Positions 29,341 through 42,100 of a stretch of DNA of 64,000 nt are shown here, in pieces. This stretch comes from Arbacia lixula (lineage: Eukaryota > Echinodermata > Echinoidea > Arbacioida > Arbaciidae), in NCBI GenBank assembly GCA_963669155.1, contig OZ022591.1:15414336-15478335 (forward strand). The letters are read 5' to 3'. Within the stretch, counting starts at the first letter, position 1; every line of letters starts with the position of its first letter. Both the position numbers and the translations under genes were made by a program. The notes beneath the pieces are model-generated. The model was not told the DNA's origin. It worked only from the letters and a program-made list of their open reading frames with translations, and ran no database searches.

Positions 29341-30128
29341 AAGGCGTCTTAATTCATGGCACTTTTTGGACAAATTAATAGTTATCTGTTGATATCCATA
29401 GCAACCCTCCCAAACAGTTTGAGTTAATACAGGAAAGCAAGATTCCTGTGACTGACTAAGAGGTCTGCACACTGTACAAAGCAGGAACGTAAATGCCACA
29501 CAACTAAGACAGCCCTAGGCGGCTTCACAAACTATTGAGATACACGATGAAATCAATTACTTTCACTTGTTATTTTATATGTACAGATCTGTCTGGGCGC
29601 CCTGCACCTAGTTACCTTGCATGGCAACACAGCATATATATATAAAACTTTGTATAAAAAGCACACATTAGAGAGAGATAGATATATATATATTTATATA
29701 TGTTTCTTTCACTATTTGTTGCTAAATTATGCATGAAAGATTTGGTTACAAACGAACGATATATAATGCATGAGTACCGGTACCTAGATTCTAAATCATA
29801 ATATACGGTATTCAGACACTCTCTATGAATGCGATTTGTCATTATACAATCAGAATATACATACAGCTGTGACTTGCCACAACACATGAAAAGACTATTC
29901 TGTGGTACTCGACACTTTCCTAACCTTAAAAGTTATATATTCAGTATTAGTACTACTTCAAGATGTGACCTATCACCATAAAGTCAAGACTTAGAAGTCT
30001 GACCGGAGTTGTTTTCTTCATACAGTTCCTACATTCACAGCTTTCAGATGGTATATAACACAGCTTTGTAAGCTCTTGTTACAAACAACATGGCAGGGTC
30101 TAATAAATATAGAATCACACATCCTATG

Positions 30129-30372
30129 CTGCTCTAATCTGACAAAAGGAAGCAACTAACAAAAGAGACTTTTCTTGTTAATAAGCAAACAGTGTCTGTC
30201 ACTCACATTGGCTTCAGTGCAACACCACGTCATGCTAGATTGAATATCTCGCAGCAAGATGAACATTTCTTGTCCAGATTTTGGCCGTATGTAGGGAATG
30301 CTGCATACAATCTAGGAATATCAATAACCCAGATTTGAGTGATTTGTCACTTGCTTCCTTTTGTCAAGAAAC
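30129..30372. repeat. 245-bp TIR element, copy 4
   Basis: CTCTAATCTGACAAAAGGAAG at the left, CTTGCTTCCTTTTGTCAAG at the right, and ATATCTCGCAGCAAGATGAAC inside, as in the other copies. Confidence 0.86.
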
Positions 30373-30450
30373 ACCCGTATTAAGTGCCAAATATATTTTT
30401 TGTATTATTATCATTAATGTATGTTGATGAGGAACACAAGTGCCATGGGT

Positions 30451-30524
30451 GGGCTTGAACCTGGGACCTTGAGATCTTCAGTCACAAATCAACAAAATAT
30501 ACCATGACTCCTCTATCAGCCACC
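30451..30524 (-). repeat. tRNA-like relic, probably a SINE head
   Basis: On the minus strand GGTGGCTGATAGAGG resembles a pol III A box, and GGTCCCAGGTTCAAGCCCACC, 50 bases on, resembles a B box and closing acceptor stem. The T stem does not pair well and no anticodon loop is convincing, so this is not called as a tRNA gene. Confidence 0.35.
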
Positions 30525-31016
30525 TGTAAACAAAACATTCTTCCTGTGACATTTTTTTCATGAAAGTAGAAGAATCAGTTGGAGATCATTTAGACAAATT
30601 TCTGGTGTTAGTTATGAAGTTACTGTTTATTATTACACTTCATGGGCAACTAACTCCAATGGTCTGCAACAGCATCTTCTAAGATTTACGCAACTAAGCA
30701 CAACACCACCTTAAATTAACTGAGTGACATTACAGAGCAAGTGATTGATGAAAGGAGTTAGCACAAGCAACTTTCATTAACATGTCTGATACTTCTATGT
30801 TTGAAGGGAAAGGGCACAGCGTGTGTGTAGGAATCAATGTATGCAGCTATATGGTCTGAGAAAAAAGGGGGTGTGACATGTTGTGCATCAACATAAAGAG
30901 ATAATTATAGGGCTCATCTGATGAGAATTTAATCTGTCAGTCCTTTTAACCTCTGTCCATTTGTAGACATTGACTTCCAGAATAGACACACTGTCACACC
31001 ATTTCCAATGTATTAT

Positions 31017-31182
31017 CCAGGGCCCCGTAACATAAAGGTTTGCGATCAATCGTAAAGTGGCAATGGCCAATCAACATCAATTTTGCATGCGCTCTTTGTT
31101 CAAAAGACTGACCAGTAATCAATCAGAGTTTGTCTGTCATAATTGCAATTGATCGCAAACCTTTATGTTACGGGGCCCTGGT
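31017..31182. repeat. Foldback MITE with near-perfect arms
   Basis: CAGGGCCCCGTAACATAAAG plus GTTTGCGATCAATCG at the left is answered by CAATTGATCGCAAACC plus TTTATGTTACGGGGCCCTGG at the right. The arms are nearly identical, so it is probably a young insertion. A decayed relative lies at 12498. Confidence 0.88.
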
Positions 31183-31807
31183 CATGTTGGCAATCCTGAT
31201 CACAAGACACTTACACACATATTTCTGTGTTTTTATTCAATCAACGCGAGTTATTTCTACACATAAATCTTCAGATTTGCTAGAGGCAACACATAAGCAA
31301 CTCATTTAATTGCCTTTGTTTTTAAAATAATAATTTACAATCACAGTCTACCAAATAAAAAAAAAACACATTACATTTGCAGCAGTTGGTGTGCAAATAA
31401 GTACAAGGAAATTAAACACTTGAGTTGTCGCAATGGTCAATTTGGATAATTTGATAATTTTGGTGTGTCTTTGTTTTATAATGCTTCATTATATGATGTG
31501 AGAATTATCACAGGCCATTAGATTTCATCAGATTAAGATGCATGCTTAATTTCAAACCCTGCTGACGTGATACTCTGTAAGGCATGTTTAGCTGATTTTT
31601 TTTTTAAAGTTGACGAGATAAGGCAGCATTTTTATGATTAACATTTATTGATCTTTCACCACATTTTATCAACCCTTTGAACACCAAACAAACTGCTGCT
31701 CAATTGGAGTCTGTATGTATTATTTGTGCAAGACTGTATTAATGGCTCCAAGTGAGTTAACTGAAGGATATTTAATAACTTGTAGCATAGCAACACACAA
31801 GCTCATT

Positions 31808-32175
31808 CAGGGTTCCCACAGAAATTTGAAAACAGAATTCCATGGCTTTTCCATGACTAAATTGCTGCTTTCCATGACTTCCTTTCTGGCACGGTTTCCA
31901 AAATCAGACACGTTATGATAGCCGCCACCTCCCCTCACAGCCATCCGTTCCACCCACTATCTTACTCATGACATGCACATCTATTATCATTAGTACATGG
32001 GCTGTTTCTGACCAGGGTACTATTTTCGTTTCACCAACACCCACAATTCAAAGTTATCTTGCACAAAAAGTCATGTAAAAAATTTTCTTAAACTGACAGA
32101 TTTTCCATGACTTTTCCATGACCAAAATCCCCTTTCCATGACTTTTCACAAATTTTCCTAATTCCCTGACTTTCT
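31808..32175. repeat. hAT-like non-autonomous element with TTTCCATGACT motifs
   Basis: It starts CAGGGTTCCCACAGAAATTT and contains at least six TTTCCATGAC units. A CAGGGTTCCC terminus with this internal motif is typical of widespread hAT-derived short elements. The right boundary is not clear. Confidence 0.5.
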
Positions 32176-32578
32176 TCCCTGACAAACAACCATGAGTCAT
32201 ATCTGTTGTATGAATTGGTTTGGGTCACATATCAAACTTGGACAAGCTATTAATCATTGAGAATGCCTATCAAAAAAATCACTTCATGACTGGCTACTTA
32301 AACGTACTTTTTATACCTGAACATAGCACACAAATCTCTTACATAGTCTACACATAATTGAAGTTTGTTCCTGATGATAGACGTTGTACCTTGGGGCGTA
32401 CGAACGAGGGACTAGCTGCAATGGGTTGGGGCCAGCTCCTCACCTTAGTAGATATCTCAACATCTGCTCTTGAACGGTACACTCCTGTCGTTATCTGAAC
32501 CACTCAACAAAGCTGAAAGGTGGGGCAACATATCACAGCCACCCTCCTCCAGTTAAGCTCAAATGATCTCGGTGATCA

Positions 32579-32584
32579 TTTATT
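32579..32584 (-). promoter_or_regulatory. Candidate polyadenylation signal for PDE9A
   Basis: AATAAA on the minus strand 291 bases beyond the PDE9A stop codon. Other minus-strand AATAAA hexamers lie further on (for example 31232-31237), so a longer 3' UTR is possible. Confidence 0.35.
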
Positions 32585-32874
32585 TCTCTCTTTCAGAATC
32601 TCCACACTCACTCCCACTCTACAATGGCAAGACGTTATATGCTACGCTATCTGCTCACATCAACTGTTGTTGTCAAATAAAAATGAACAGAAAAGAAGAA
32701 AAAAAAGGACATTTAGAAAATTGCATCGCAATGAAGAAGAAGAAGAGAAAGTAGTAAGAGAATGAGAGATGATGTTGTCCCTGCTTGTTCTTCTGACTTT
32801 GCATTTGTTGCAGCAAACGAGTTCCGTTTTTTCCATCGTCACGCGTCTCTCCCTCCACAGAGAAAACACCACCG

Positions 32875-33198
32875 TCATTTAGTCTTCGTCGTCGATTTCG
32901 TGGCCGAACTCGTCGGCGAGGGGGACTTCACGGTCATCTTTTTGTCCTTGACCGACACCACGTGGGGATTATTTGGGGGCGTCGAGAGTTTGCCGCTGCC
33001 GGGGCGCTTGCCGTTGTGGCTCAGCGAGCTCGACGACGACGTGGTGGAATTGTTTCCAACGTTCTTTTTTGAGACCGCGCTGCTGCCGTTCGTGAGTGAG
33101 TCTTTCCTCTCGTTGGTCCTCTTCTTCTCCTCTTCCAGGGCATTGGCCATCTCGGAGTAGTACTTGAGGGCCGTCCTGACTGGTTCAATGATGTGCTC
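32875..33198 (-). CDS. PDE9A exon l: end of catalytic domain and Ser/Lys-rich tail
   Basis: 107 codons plus TGA, acceptor cttctccag. The first 30 residues ([20 protein letters not shown]) finish the catalytic fold. The remaining 75 or so are Ser/Thr/Asn/Lys-rich and probably disordered, ending [10 protein letters not shown]. Human PDE9A has a shorter, different tail. Confidence 0.94.
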   Translation of the reverse strand, partial: EHIIEPVRTALKYYSEMANALEEEKKRTNERKDSLTNGSSAVSKKNVGNNSTTSSSSSLSHNGKRPGSGKLSTPPNNPHVVSVKDKKMTVKSPSPTSSATKSTTKTK

Positions 33199-36100
33199 CT
33201 GGAGAAGATCAAGGAAAACAGATATGACATGGCATTAAGTTTTACACCTTCATAACATATTATCAGTGTCTCATTCCCTTTTACCCTTTTATGACTGGGA
33301 ATCTAAATGCCAAACCTAATTAGTGAAAGGTTTGATGAAAATCTTTCAAAGGATAAGAAAGTGATGATCTTTTAAATTTTTGATTTTGTGATGCCACGTG
33401 CGAGGTGCTCTCCCACATATTGTGTACAATTTTTTTTCCTGAAAATGTGCATTTTCTCAAAAAAATATGCATCCTTGTACCTGTGCATATGATACATCAT
33501 CAGACATACATTTTTACACACAAACCTGTATGAAAAAAAAAATCATTCTGTTGTAAAAAACAGAAAAAGAGCAATTCATGTAATTATATTCTACACGACA
33601 TTGGGGAGAGCACCACAACGTAACATCACAAAACTGAAATGTCAAAATCTAATAACTTTTTTTGTAAAATCTTCCCCCAAATGTTTCTTTCATGTGTCTG
33701 GTTTTATTGAAACCAACTGATCTTAAGGGTGAACTATCCCTTTAATTCATCTTTCCATGTCTGTGAACTTACGTCTAGCTTTGGGAACAGCAGGCCAAGG
33801 GACTCAAAGAGCGGCAGCAGGACAAACTTGATGAAGCCTGTCTGGGATGTGTGCTTGGTAACCTTCTCCCGGTCCATGAAGGGTGCCACAGGGAGCCCCT
33901 CCAGCTTCTCCATGTCACTCTGTAGGGGTGCACAAGGGGTACAGAAGGGGTACGGATCTCATGAAAAGAGGGTTCATCGACGATCAACATTTCCCTTGTC
34001 ACATGTACAAGGAAGGGGTATGGATCTCATTCAAGATTCAAGATTTGAGTTTCAAGATTCGAGATTCAAGATTAAATTTATATCATTCACAGAAACAATT
34101 TTTGTGGAGGGGTACAAAAAGAAGCAAAGCCTGTAAATACTGGTTCCTGTATGAAGATAAGGATTTGACCTTGAGCTTGACCTATGACCTTTAACCTTCA
34201 ATATATGCATATGCATGGATATGACAAATCTTGCATAGGTTAAAGAAAGATCCATACTTGTGTTATTAATACTGTAATCCATGTTCAGTTTAACATTTTA
34301 CTTTCTTGATATTTTGTTGATTCATACAAATTATACTTGATTTAGACCCCAGTTGTGTTAACTATTACTTTCCATATCAATCAGTTCAATTAACAAATCA
34401 AGAAATTGAGAATGCATTTTGTGAAATTTCTCACCTGGTTGAAGAATTCCTGGAGCAGGCAGTCGATCCATGGCTCTGCTACGTCCATTGGCCTCGCCTC
34501 ATTCGAAATGTCGGCTACTTTGATGCAGATTTTGGTCAGCTGGTCGGAAAGAGAAAGCAAATAAGGGTACAGAGAAAATCAGCCACTTATTCAATACCAG
34601 TCAGACTTCTGTTTTTTTACATTCCATTGCCCTACTTTGTTTGGTCTGACTTGTCAGCACAATGCCATGTTAGAGACACTAGCTATGAGTTGTGATTTCA
34701 TTGCAGTTTCAATTTGTTTGAAAGATCTAAAGGTTTTCCAGTTTCAATTTGTTTTAAAGATCTAAAGGTTTTGCGGGATATCCACCATGTCATTGCTTGC
34801 ACTGCTTACTTGCAACAAATTGGTTAAATTATGTAAACAACAATTGGACAGAATAATATTTTTTTCATATCAAATATCACTTTATCATATTCATGTGATA
34901 AATAGAAGTTAATGTTACATATTTTTTAAAGTCATTCATGAAAAAAATCAAGCCATGAATAGAAATAGTTGTACAGAATCTAATACCTTATTGCCAAATG
35001 CATGTACGTAACCTGCATTTAAGGAAAGGATTGCATCATAAATACTGTTATCCCTCATCTTTGTTTTTGTATTTTGCAATCAGGAGATATGTTTTTTTCC
35101 AGAAGGAGAAAAGGAGAAGAAAGAAAGCAAGGAGAAAAGAAAAAGATGAAGAAGAAGATGAAGGAGAAAGAGAAGGGGGAGAAGAAGAAGAAGAAGAAGA
35201 AGAAGAAGAAGAAGAAGAAGAAGAAGAAGAAGAAGAAGATAAAGGAGAAAGGGAAGTGGGAGAAGAAGAAGGAGAAGAAGAAGAAGAAGAAGAAGAAGAA
35301 GAAGAAGAAGAAGAAGAAGAAGAAGAAGAAGAAGAAGAAGAAGAAGATGATGAAGAAGAAGAAGAAGAAGAAGAAGAAGAAGAAGAAGAAGAAGAAGAAG
35401 AAGAAGAAGAAGAAGGAGGAGGAGGAGAAGGAGGAGGAGGAGGAAGAAGAAGAAGAAGAAGAAGAAGAAGAAGAGGAATATCTATAAATACACAAAGCAG
35501 GAAACAAAAGCAAAGACATTATAAGAACATCATCAAAAAGGAGAATATGATGAAAGAATTATTTAATACAAAGAGGAGAAGAAAAAGAGGATGATGATAT
35601 AGATGACAAAACATAAGAAGTAAAGGAACAAAATGTTAGAAGCTAAACAGGGGAAGAGACCAGAATTGCATGGATTAAGATGAAGCCAGATTGATAACAT
35701 ATAAGTTGACATTATGAAAAGACAGATGGCCGAGAAAACATGTAAGACATGCTACAATGTAAGGCAGAAATCAAGACACAAAAGGAGGATTTTCAAGAAA
35801 ATTAACAAGCAGCAGAAGGGAGAACCAGCCCTGCAAAAAACAGGCACTTCACATCAGCCATATTAAATCATCCACGCTCTCGCAAAAACCAGGTAATTCT
35901 GTTGAATGACTGCGACGCATCCCCAGTCCGAGATGCAGTTGCTTGGCAACGCGTCTTGCCGTGTAAACATCTCAATTCAATTAGGCAGATTCGGCAGGCC
36001 ATCTGCCTGGCAGCAAAGATCCGAAGGCCAATTTACTGAAGTGACCAACACCCTTGCCTCTAAACGACATGTATTGTGAATTAAACTCAAATTAGCAGCG

Positions 36101-39100
36101 TTGCTCGGTCACCGGTCAATCCACACGTTATATACCGCTGATGTGCTTATCACAGGCAGAAGGACTTATGTAACATGTAAAGAATGTTGTATTGTGAATC
36201 TAACTCAAATTAGCAGCGTTCCTCGGTCAACACAAGTTGTATACCACTGATGTGCTCATCACACACAGAAGGACTTACGTAACATCATGTAAATATCTTG
36301 TATCTTGTATTGTGAATTTAACTCAAACCAGCAGTGTTCCTTGGTCATTAGTCGCCACAAGTTATATTCCACTGATGTGCTCATCACAGACAGAAGGACT
36401 TATGTAACATCATGTAAATATCCTGCTGCTTGGTTGATCCACTCATCACTCCACAAGTTATATACCTTGGGAGTGATTTACACAGACAGAAGGACTTATG
36501 TACTATTTTCTATACACATCATGTAAGGTAAACATATCTTAAAGTAGTGGTGTGCCATATTCACTGATCTCTTTGCTAGTTACATACAGTACCGTGGATA
36601 TGATTTACACAAATGGAAGGACTATTTAGCAAAAACTGTACAGATATTGTACTGCAAATTTAAAGTAAGTGTGACATTGAGATAGAAGGACTTATGTAAC
36701 ATATGTAAAGATTGTGTTTTGTGAATATAACTCATAATAGCAGTGTGCCTGCACTATTGGACATTCCATAAGTTATATACATTGAGTGTAACTTACAGAC
36801 TGAAGGACTTGTGTAACATATTTATATAATTTCTGCTAAGTTTACTTGTTTGAGACTACATGTATCAACTACTTTACAATCATCTATAAGTGAATCATGA
36901 AATCTATATCTTGATATCTTACAAACTTAAACTCAAAACATATGTGTGAGTTAAGTTAGATAATGTATAAAGCGATTCAATGAAACAAAACATTGCTTTC
37001 CTTCATTTAAACATTGAAGTTTTTACATGATATAACTGTTGATGAAATAAACATATGCCATGCCCAAATACCAGCAACAGAAAGTAGGTCACAATTTTGA
37101 GGTCACATCATTAACATCAACTGATTTTATGTCTGGTGTAATTGTGGGTGTTGATGTCATCTTAGGCGTCTTGACCAAAGTTCAAGACACAAAAGATTGC
37201 GGTTATATCCTGGAGTCCCGCATGCGATCTTTTTATGAAAGGCTTGATAATCCCATCCTTTGCAATGACAGCCAGGGTTCTTTTTGTTCAAAAGACACGC
37301 TCGGTCTTTTTCCTCCCTATAATCATGGACCCTACACATGTTATTACACTAAAATACAATAAAGGGAATGAAACAAAAGACTTGACGGCCTACTGTTTGA
37401 AACCTGCCTTTCCAGTCTTTTCAACCTTCGGATCGTTATTCACGAAAGATGGACATTTAAAGGACCATCCATTCTTTTGTCTAAATCCCCCGTCACACTT
37501 ATTCGGAATCAGCAGGAATCAAGCAGAACCAGCCTGAATTAAATTTTTTCAAAATTCAAGACACATTCGGGACAGAATTTTGAATTGATCTAAATATGTA
37601 AAAATGCCGTTCGAATGCGGCATGACCTCAATGCTCCTCATTTACTCCTCGATGCTGACTGACGTTGCAGCAACAGCTAGCCATGCTTTTATGCGATTTG
37701 ATTCTCCCATGAATGCGATCGGAATGTTTTGAATGATATTGAAATATCATCAGAATATTTGGAATGCAGTCAGAGTGCTGTTGGACTGCACTTTGAATGC
37801 TGTTCGATATTTTTCCAGTTCGAATGCACCTCGAAAGTTTTGAGCATGAGCAAAACACAAGAATGGACCCGCATATTTGGAATGCACTCAGAATGCAGTC
37901 AGAATTTTTAGAATGAACTTTGAATATACAGGAATGTGCCAAGAATTTTCATTCTGACGGCATTCTGGCTTATTCTGCCTCTAGTATGACTATGGTATAA
38001 AAGACGCGGCGGAGACGGTCAACGTGTTTTGACAAGATGCCTTAACGCTAACTTTAACCCCAATATTCACTCACTGTGTCTTTATGCGCCTTATTGCTGA
38101 AGTCAAAGGTTGGTAGGATGTCCTTGAAGCCATTGAGGATCTCATTGTGCTTGGCCATGTCTGTTGCTAGGATACAGCGGATGATGCCCTCCCGGACTTG
38201 CTTGAATACGTCCGGTGTGAGATTCTTGAAGATGTTGCAGTGAGGCTGGAGAATGCAAGAGAGGGGAAAAGGGGGTTAAAATTCACTGAAACCACCATGC
38301 TTGCACTGCACTAATCATTGCAATCAGTTCTGTCTGAAACAGGAATTGATGTTCCTCCCTTAAGGTAAATTAACATCAATATTTCCCTTACATGGGAACT
38401 TAACCCTAATGATGTCAGCCATGGGTCGACCGATTGCCTCAAAATTTTGCACAAGGGTAAAGAATTATGTAATCTAAAAGTTGTATAGCTAAATTTACGA
38501 ATGTCCTTTTATTTTTTTTTAACTAATTAATTTATGCTAATTTATGCGAGAAATCATAGATTTTGGTATTTCTCACTAAATAAAGCCTCAGGAATAGCAA
38601 TTTTTGGTACAAATGTCTTTCATAACTCCCTCATCAATTCTTGAAAGAAAAAGATAGGTTGTGGTAATTATTTCTTATGTATTTTATTGTTTTTCAATTT
38701 TCTTATGTATTTCTTTGTTTTTTCGTCAAGCGTCTTTTGCTATTTGACAAAATTACAACAACATTTCATTTTATATTGCTCAAAAAATATTTGAAACAAT
38801 GATAACACTTATGAGAAAAGTATTTACATAAATTGGAAAAGCTCCTGATTTTATCCATAGGGTTATACACAGTCATATAGAGAAATAGCGAAATTTCAGT
38901 GACATGTGTTCGGTAAACGTAATCTGACACTTGCGCGGTAGGTCCGATCGCCATAAATTTGGTATCAAAATGTGCGGGAAGGATCAGAGAAAAAAGTCAA
39001 GAAATTTCGTTTCGAAATATTGAGGCGTTAGGAAGTACCGACAAAACTTCGACAGGCCATAATGGCCCCCCCCCCCCCAGGAGTATTAGGGTTAAGTCTA

Positions 39101-42100
39101 AAAGTAAGTTGCTCTCAATAGAGGAAGCTAAAAAAAAAAAATTAGAAAAAATCAGAGAAGTAAGTTATTAAGTTTGAATGATATAAACATTGATATTTGG
39201 GGAGGAAAATGTGCAATTTACCCATAAGACTGTGTCATCACATGTGCACTTTCCTCCTATCATTCCACATGTTTTGATATTAAAAAAAAAAGTTTTGCTG
39301 AATCATATTGGTTTCCTAATGTTTTTCCTCATGCAAGCCTTCGTGAGCATTCCTCAAGGCTCTATCAGGCCATTGATGACAACAACCTTGACAGAGCAAA
39401 ACAAATGATCATGGCAAGACTCTTTTTATAACCCTGACTGGTTGAAAAACACTGTTGTGGAACAAGATCGTCTCCCTAAGTATGTTGATTTTTAAGATTA
39501 TCAACATCCTCAAATAATAGGATTAAGACTTGTTTTTATCGAAACACATATCCATTCTGTTCTTTCATAAGATTGCATGAAGACTACATGTTGATTTGTA
39601 AGATTATGGACATCCTCTCGTAATAGGATTAGGATTTCTTTTTATCAAAACACACATTGATTCAGATCTTTCATATAATTGCAGGAATACTGCATGTTGA
39701 TTTTTTAAGATTACAGACATCTTCTAGTAATAGGATTATTCTTTCATAGGAATGTAAGAATACTTTTGCTGCGTATAACTTTATCTGTCTCTTTCATAAT
39801 TCTTCATTGCCAAGTACTCCTGTTCCTATGCCTTTTCACAAACACGAGACAGGTAGGGCATACTCTTTATACGTATTACAAGCAATAAAAAGAAGAATTC
39901 TCAGCTTACCTTCTCTAGAATCTTGAAAGCAATGGAGCAGTGGTGGTTTTCTAGCGGGGAGATGTCGTTATACCTGATGGCTAGTTCTGTCCTCGCATTC
40001 ACCTACATGTACAAAAACAAAATCAAGTTGACCAATATGGTCGAGTTGTAAGCATTTCTGAATGGTTATCATATTTTACAATTCATATCATCCCCAAGAA
40101 AAAATTTGGAATTTAGGTATAAATCCCAGTTCGTGGTGACAGCCATTAAATATATGGTAATCATCTCAACATGCCTTTTCAGGGTGAATGATTTTTCACT
40201 TACAGATGAGAACATCATTTTCACGTTCATATACTTCATCGAGCAGTGCACAAATAATTTGAAAATGCAGAAAAATCAAAGGATTACATTGATTAAAGTC
40301 TCACATAAAATGCTCCATAATCTCAACTCAATAATGCTAAGCTCAATGTATGAGCTGATATTTTCGCGAGGGTTTTATTTTTGTGAATTTCGCGCATCGC
40401 TGTATGGTCATAGATTTAACAACACGAGAAGATATTGACAGATACTGATCACTAAGTGCATCCACCTTACGCTGCTGCGCACGTACATGTAAAAATGGTT
40501 TGGATCTCATGATGGAGTACAGGTAACGAATACAGGCTGTGCATGCGGTCGCGCGCTAGCGGAGCAGTGCATATCAAACCGCAAACTTTGGGTATCATTT
40601 GGATATTATTCACGAAAACAACAATGTGCAATCCTGTATGCAGCCCCTCCATTCGGCAAAATATCAAATCTTTCCACGAAAATATAGGCTAATACAGCTT
40701 CTTTGTTACTTTGGCTCTATATTAGACTTCTTCATTGGTCATTGGTCATTCTATCAGTACAGGGAATCGCATCATATTTCATAAATATATACACCTTTCA
40801 ACCCTCTTACTTCTCCATCAAAAGAAAAAAATGTTACGAATAACCACAATAACACAGCATGAAAATATCAATCCGTGGTTGACATGCATGCATTCAGAGT
40901 GTATACTTTTCAGCCCGATTTAAAGCGTACCTTAATTTTAACCTCATTATATATGGACACTGGTAAGTAATAATTCATGCAGCTTTTATTCTGCCGGCAC
41001 AGGATGAAGCCCAATTAGGCTAATGGCGTCAGCACAAGTCTATTACATGTGGTTGCAATCACCAATTCTCAGTTTGATTCAGGGTTATTTCTCACTCAAC
41101 AACTCTAGTATAACTCAATATGAGATATTGTGAGGTGACGCAGGATTAGATTTAATTAGGTTTGGATGGATTTCATATTTCAGATGTCATTTCCTGCTTT
41201 GATACATGTACATGCATACAGATTTTCTGTATAGGAAAATCTGTATACATGTTTTGTAATTGAACTATGACTGATATGTTGTCCAAACTTTATATATCTC
41301 TGCTAACAATGTGTGTGTGGATGTGAAAGACCTGTTGAAATCAGTGTAGCGATTTTTCAAAAGTCATGAAACTCCGCATGAATCAGGAGTGTAACTTAAC
41401 AATAAAATTTATACAATTTAAAAAAAAGGCCCTGTCGCGAGTTCGGAGTCAGTGCAGTGAATAGGTGTACGACCCCTCGCTGATCATATAGTTCATACTG
41501 TGCATTCAATCAGAATCACTTTACTATTTCTGCTCGTCATAATGGCTTTCCTGGTTGTTTGTTTGTGCACAGGGCTTCTCCATTCAGGCTAAGGAGAGTG
41601 TGTCACCTTGGCATTTAGACATTGCTACTATCAATAATCTTCTTCAAGGATCGGTAGAAATGCACTCGAAGCCAACTGCAAAACTGTAATAGCAGCAAAC
41701 TGCTAATACAGTGTAAATGACATACGTAGCCTAATGTGTGCACAGACTACTAGATTTCAGATTTAGTCAACTGTTAAGGCAAATTTTGAAGCATTTAAGC
41801 AAATAAGTAAGCTTGATATAGTGCATATAATTCAGCAAGGTCCATTAATGGATGCAAGCCTTCCACACAGGGTGGTAAATTCATACTAGTTACTATGGTA
41901 TAGATGATAGTTTATTCAAATTAATTTGATTAAACCGTAGTCTAAACATGGTATCAACCATAGCAACTGACGTGAACTTAGCACCCAATGCACATCCGCA
42001 CATTTATTATTGTAAATGTGGTAAATCAAGACTATTCCTTTGCTTATGTGCCAAAAAATTTGCTTAAAGACAGCCCGTCCCTTTTTCAGATCACCACAAA

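Noticed and set aside
32762..33160. 132-codon plus-strand frame
   Set aside because: It is the exact antisense of the last PDE9A exon, which has matching splice sites and family sequence; the opposite frame is open because of GC-rich codon composition.
34998..35594. 198-codon glutamate-rich frame and its poly-Lys and poly-Phe companions
   Set aside because: All three frames of a GAA repeat are open; there is no splice or homology support.
36071..36830. CRISPR-like array
   Set aside because: Units are contiguous minisatellite repeats without unique spacers, in an animal intron.
39085..39097. Telomere-like TTAGGG
   Set aside because: Only a single unit within a short inverted end, not an array.
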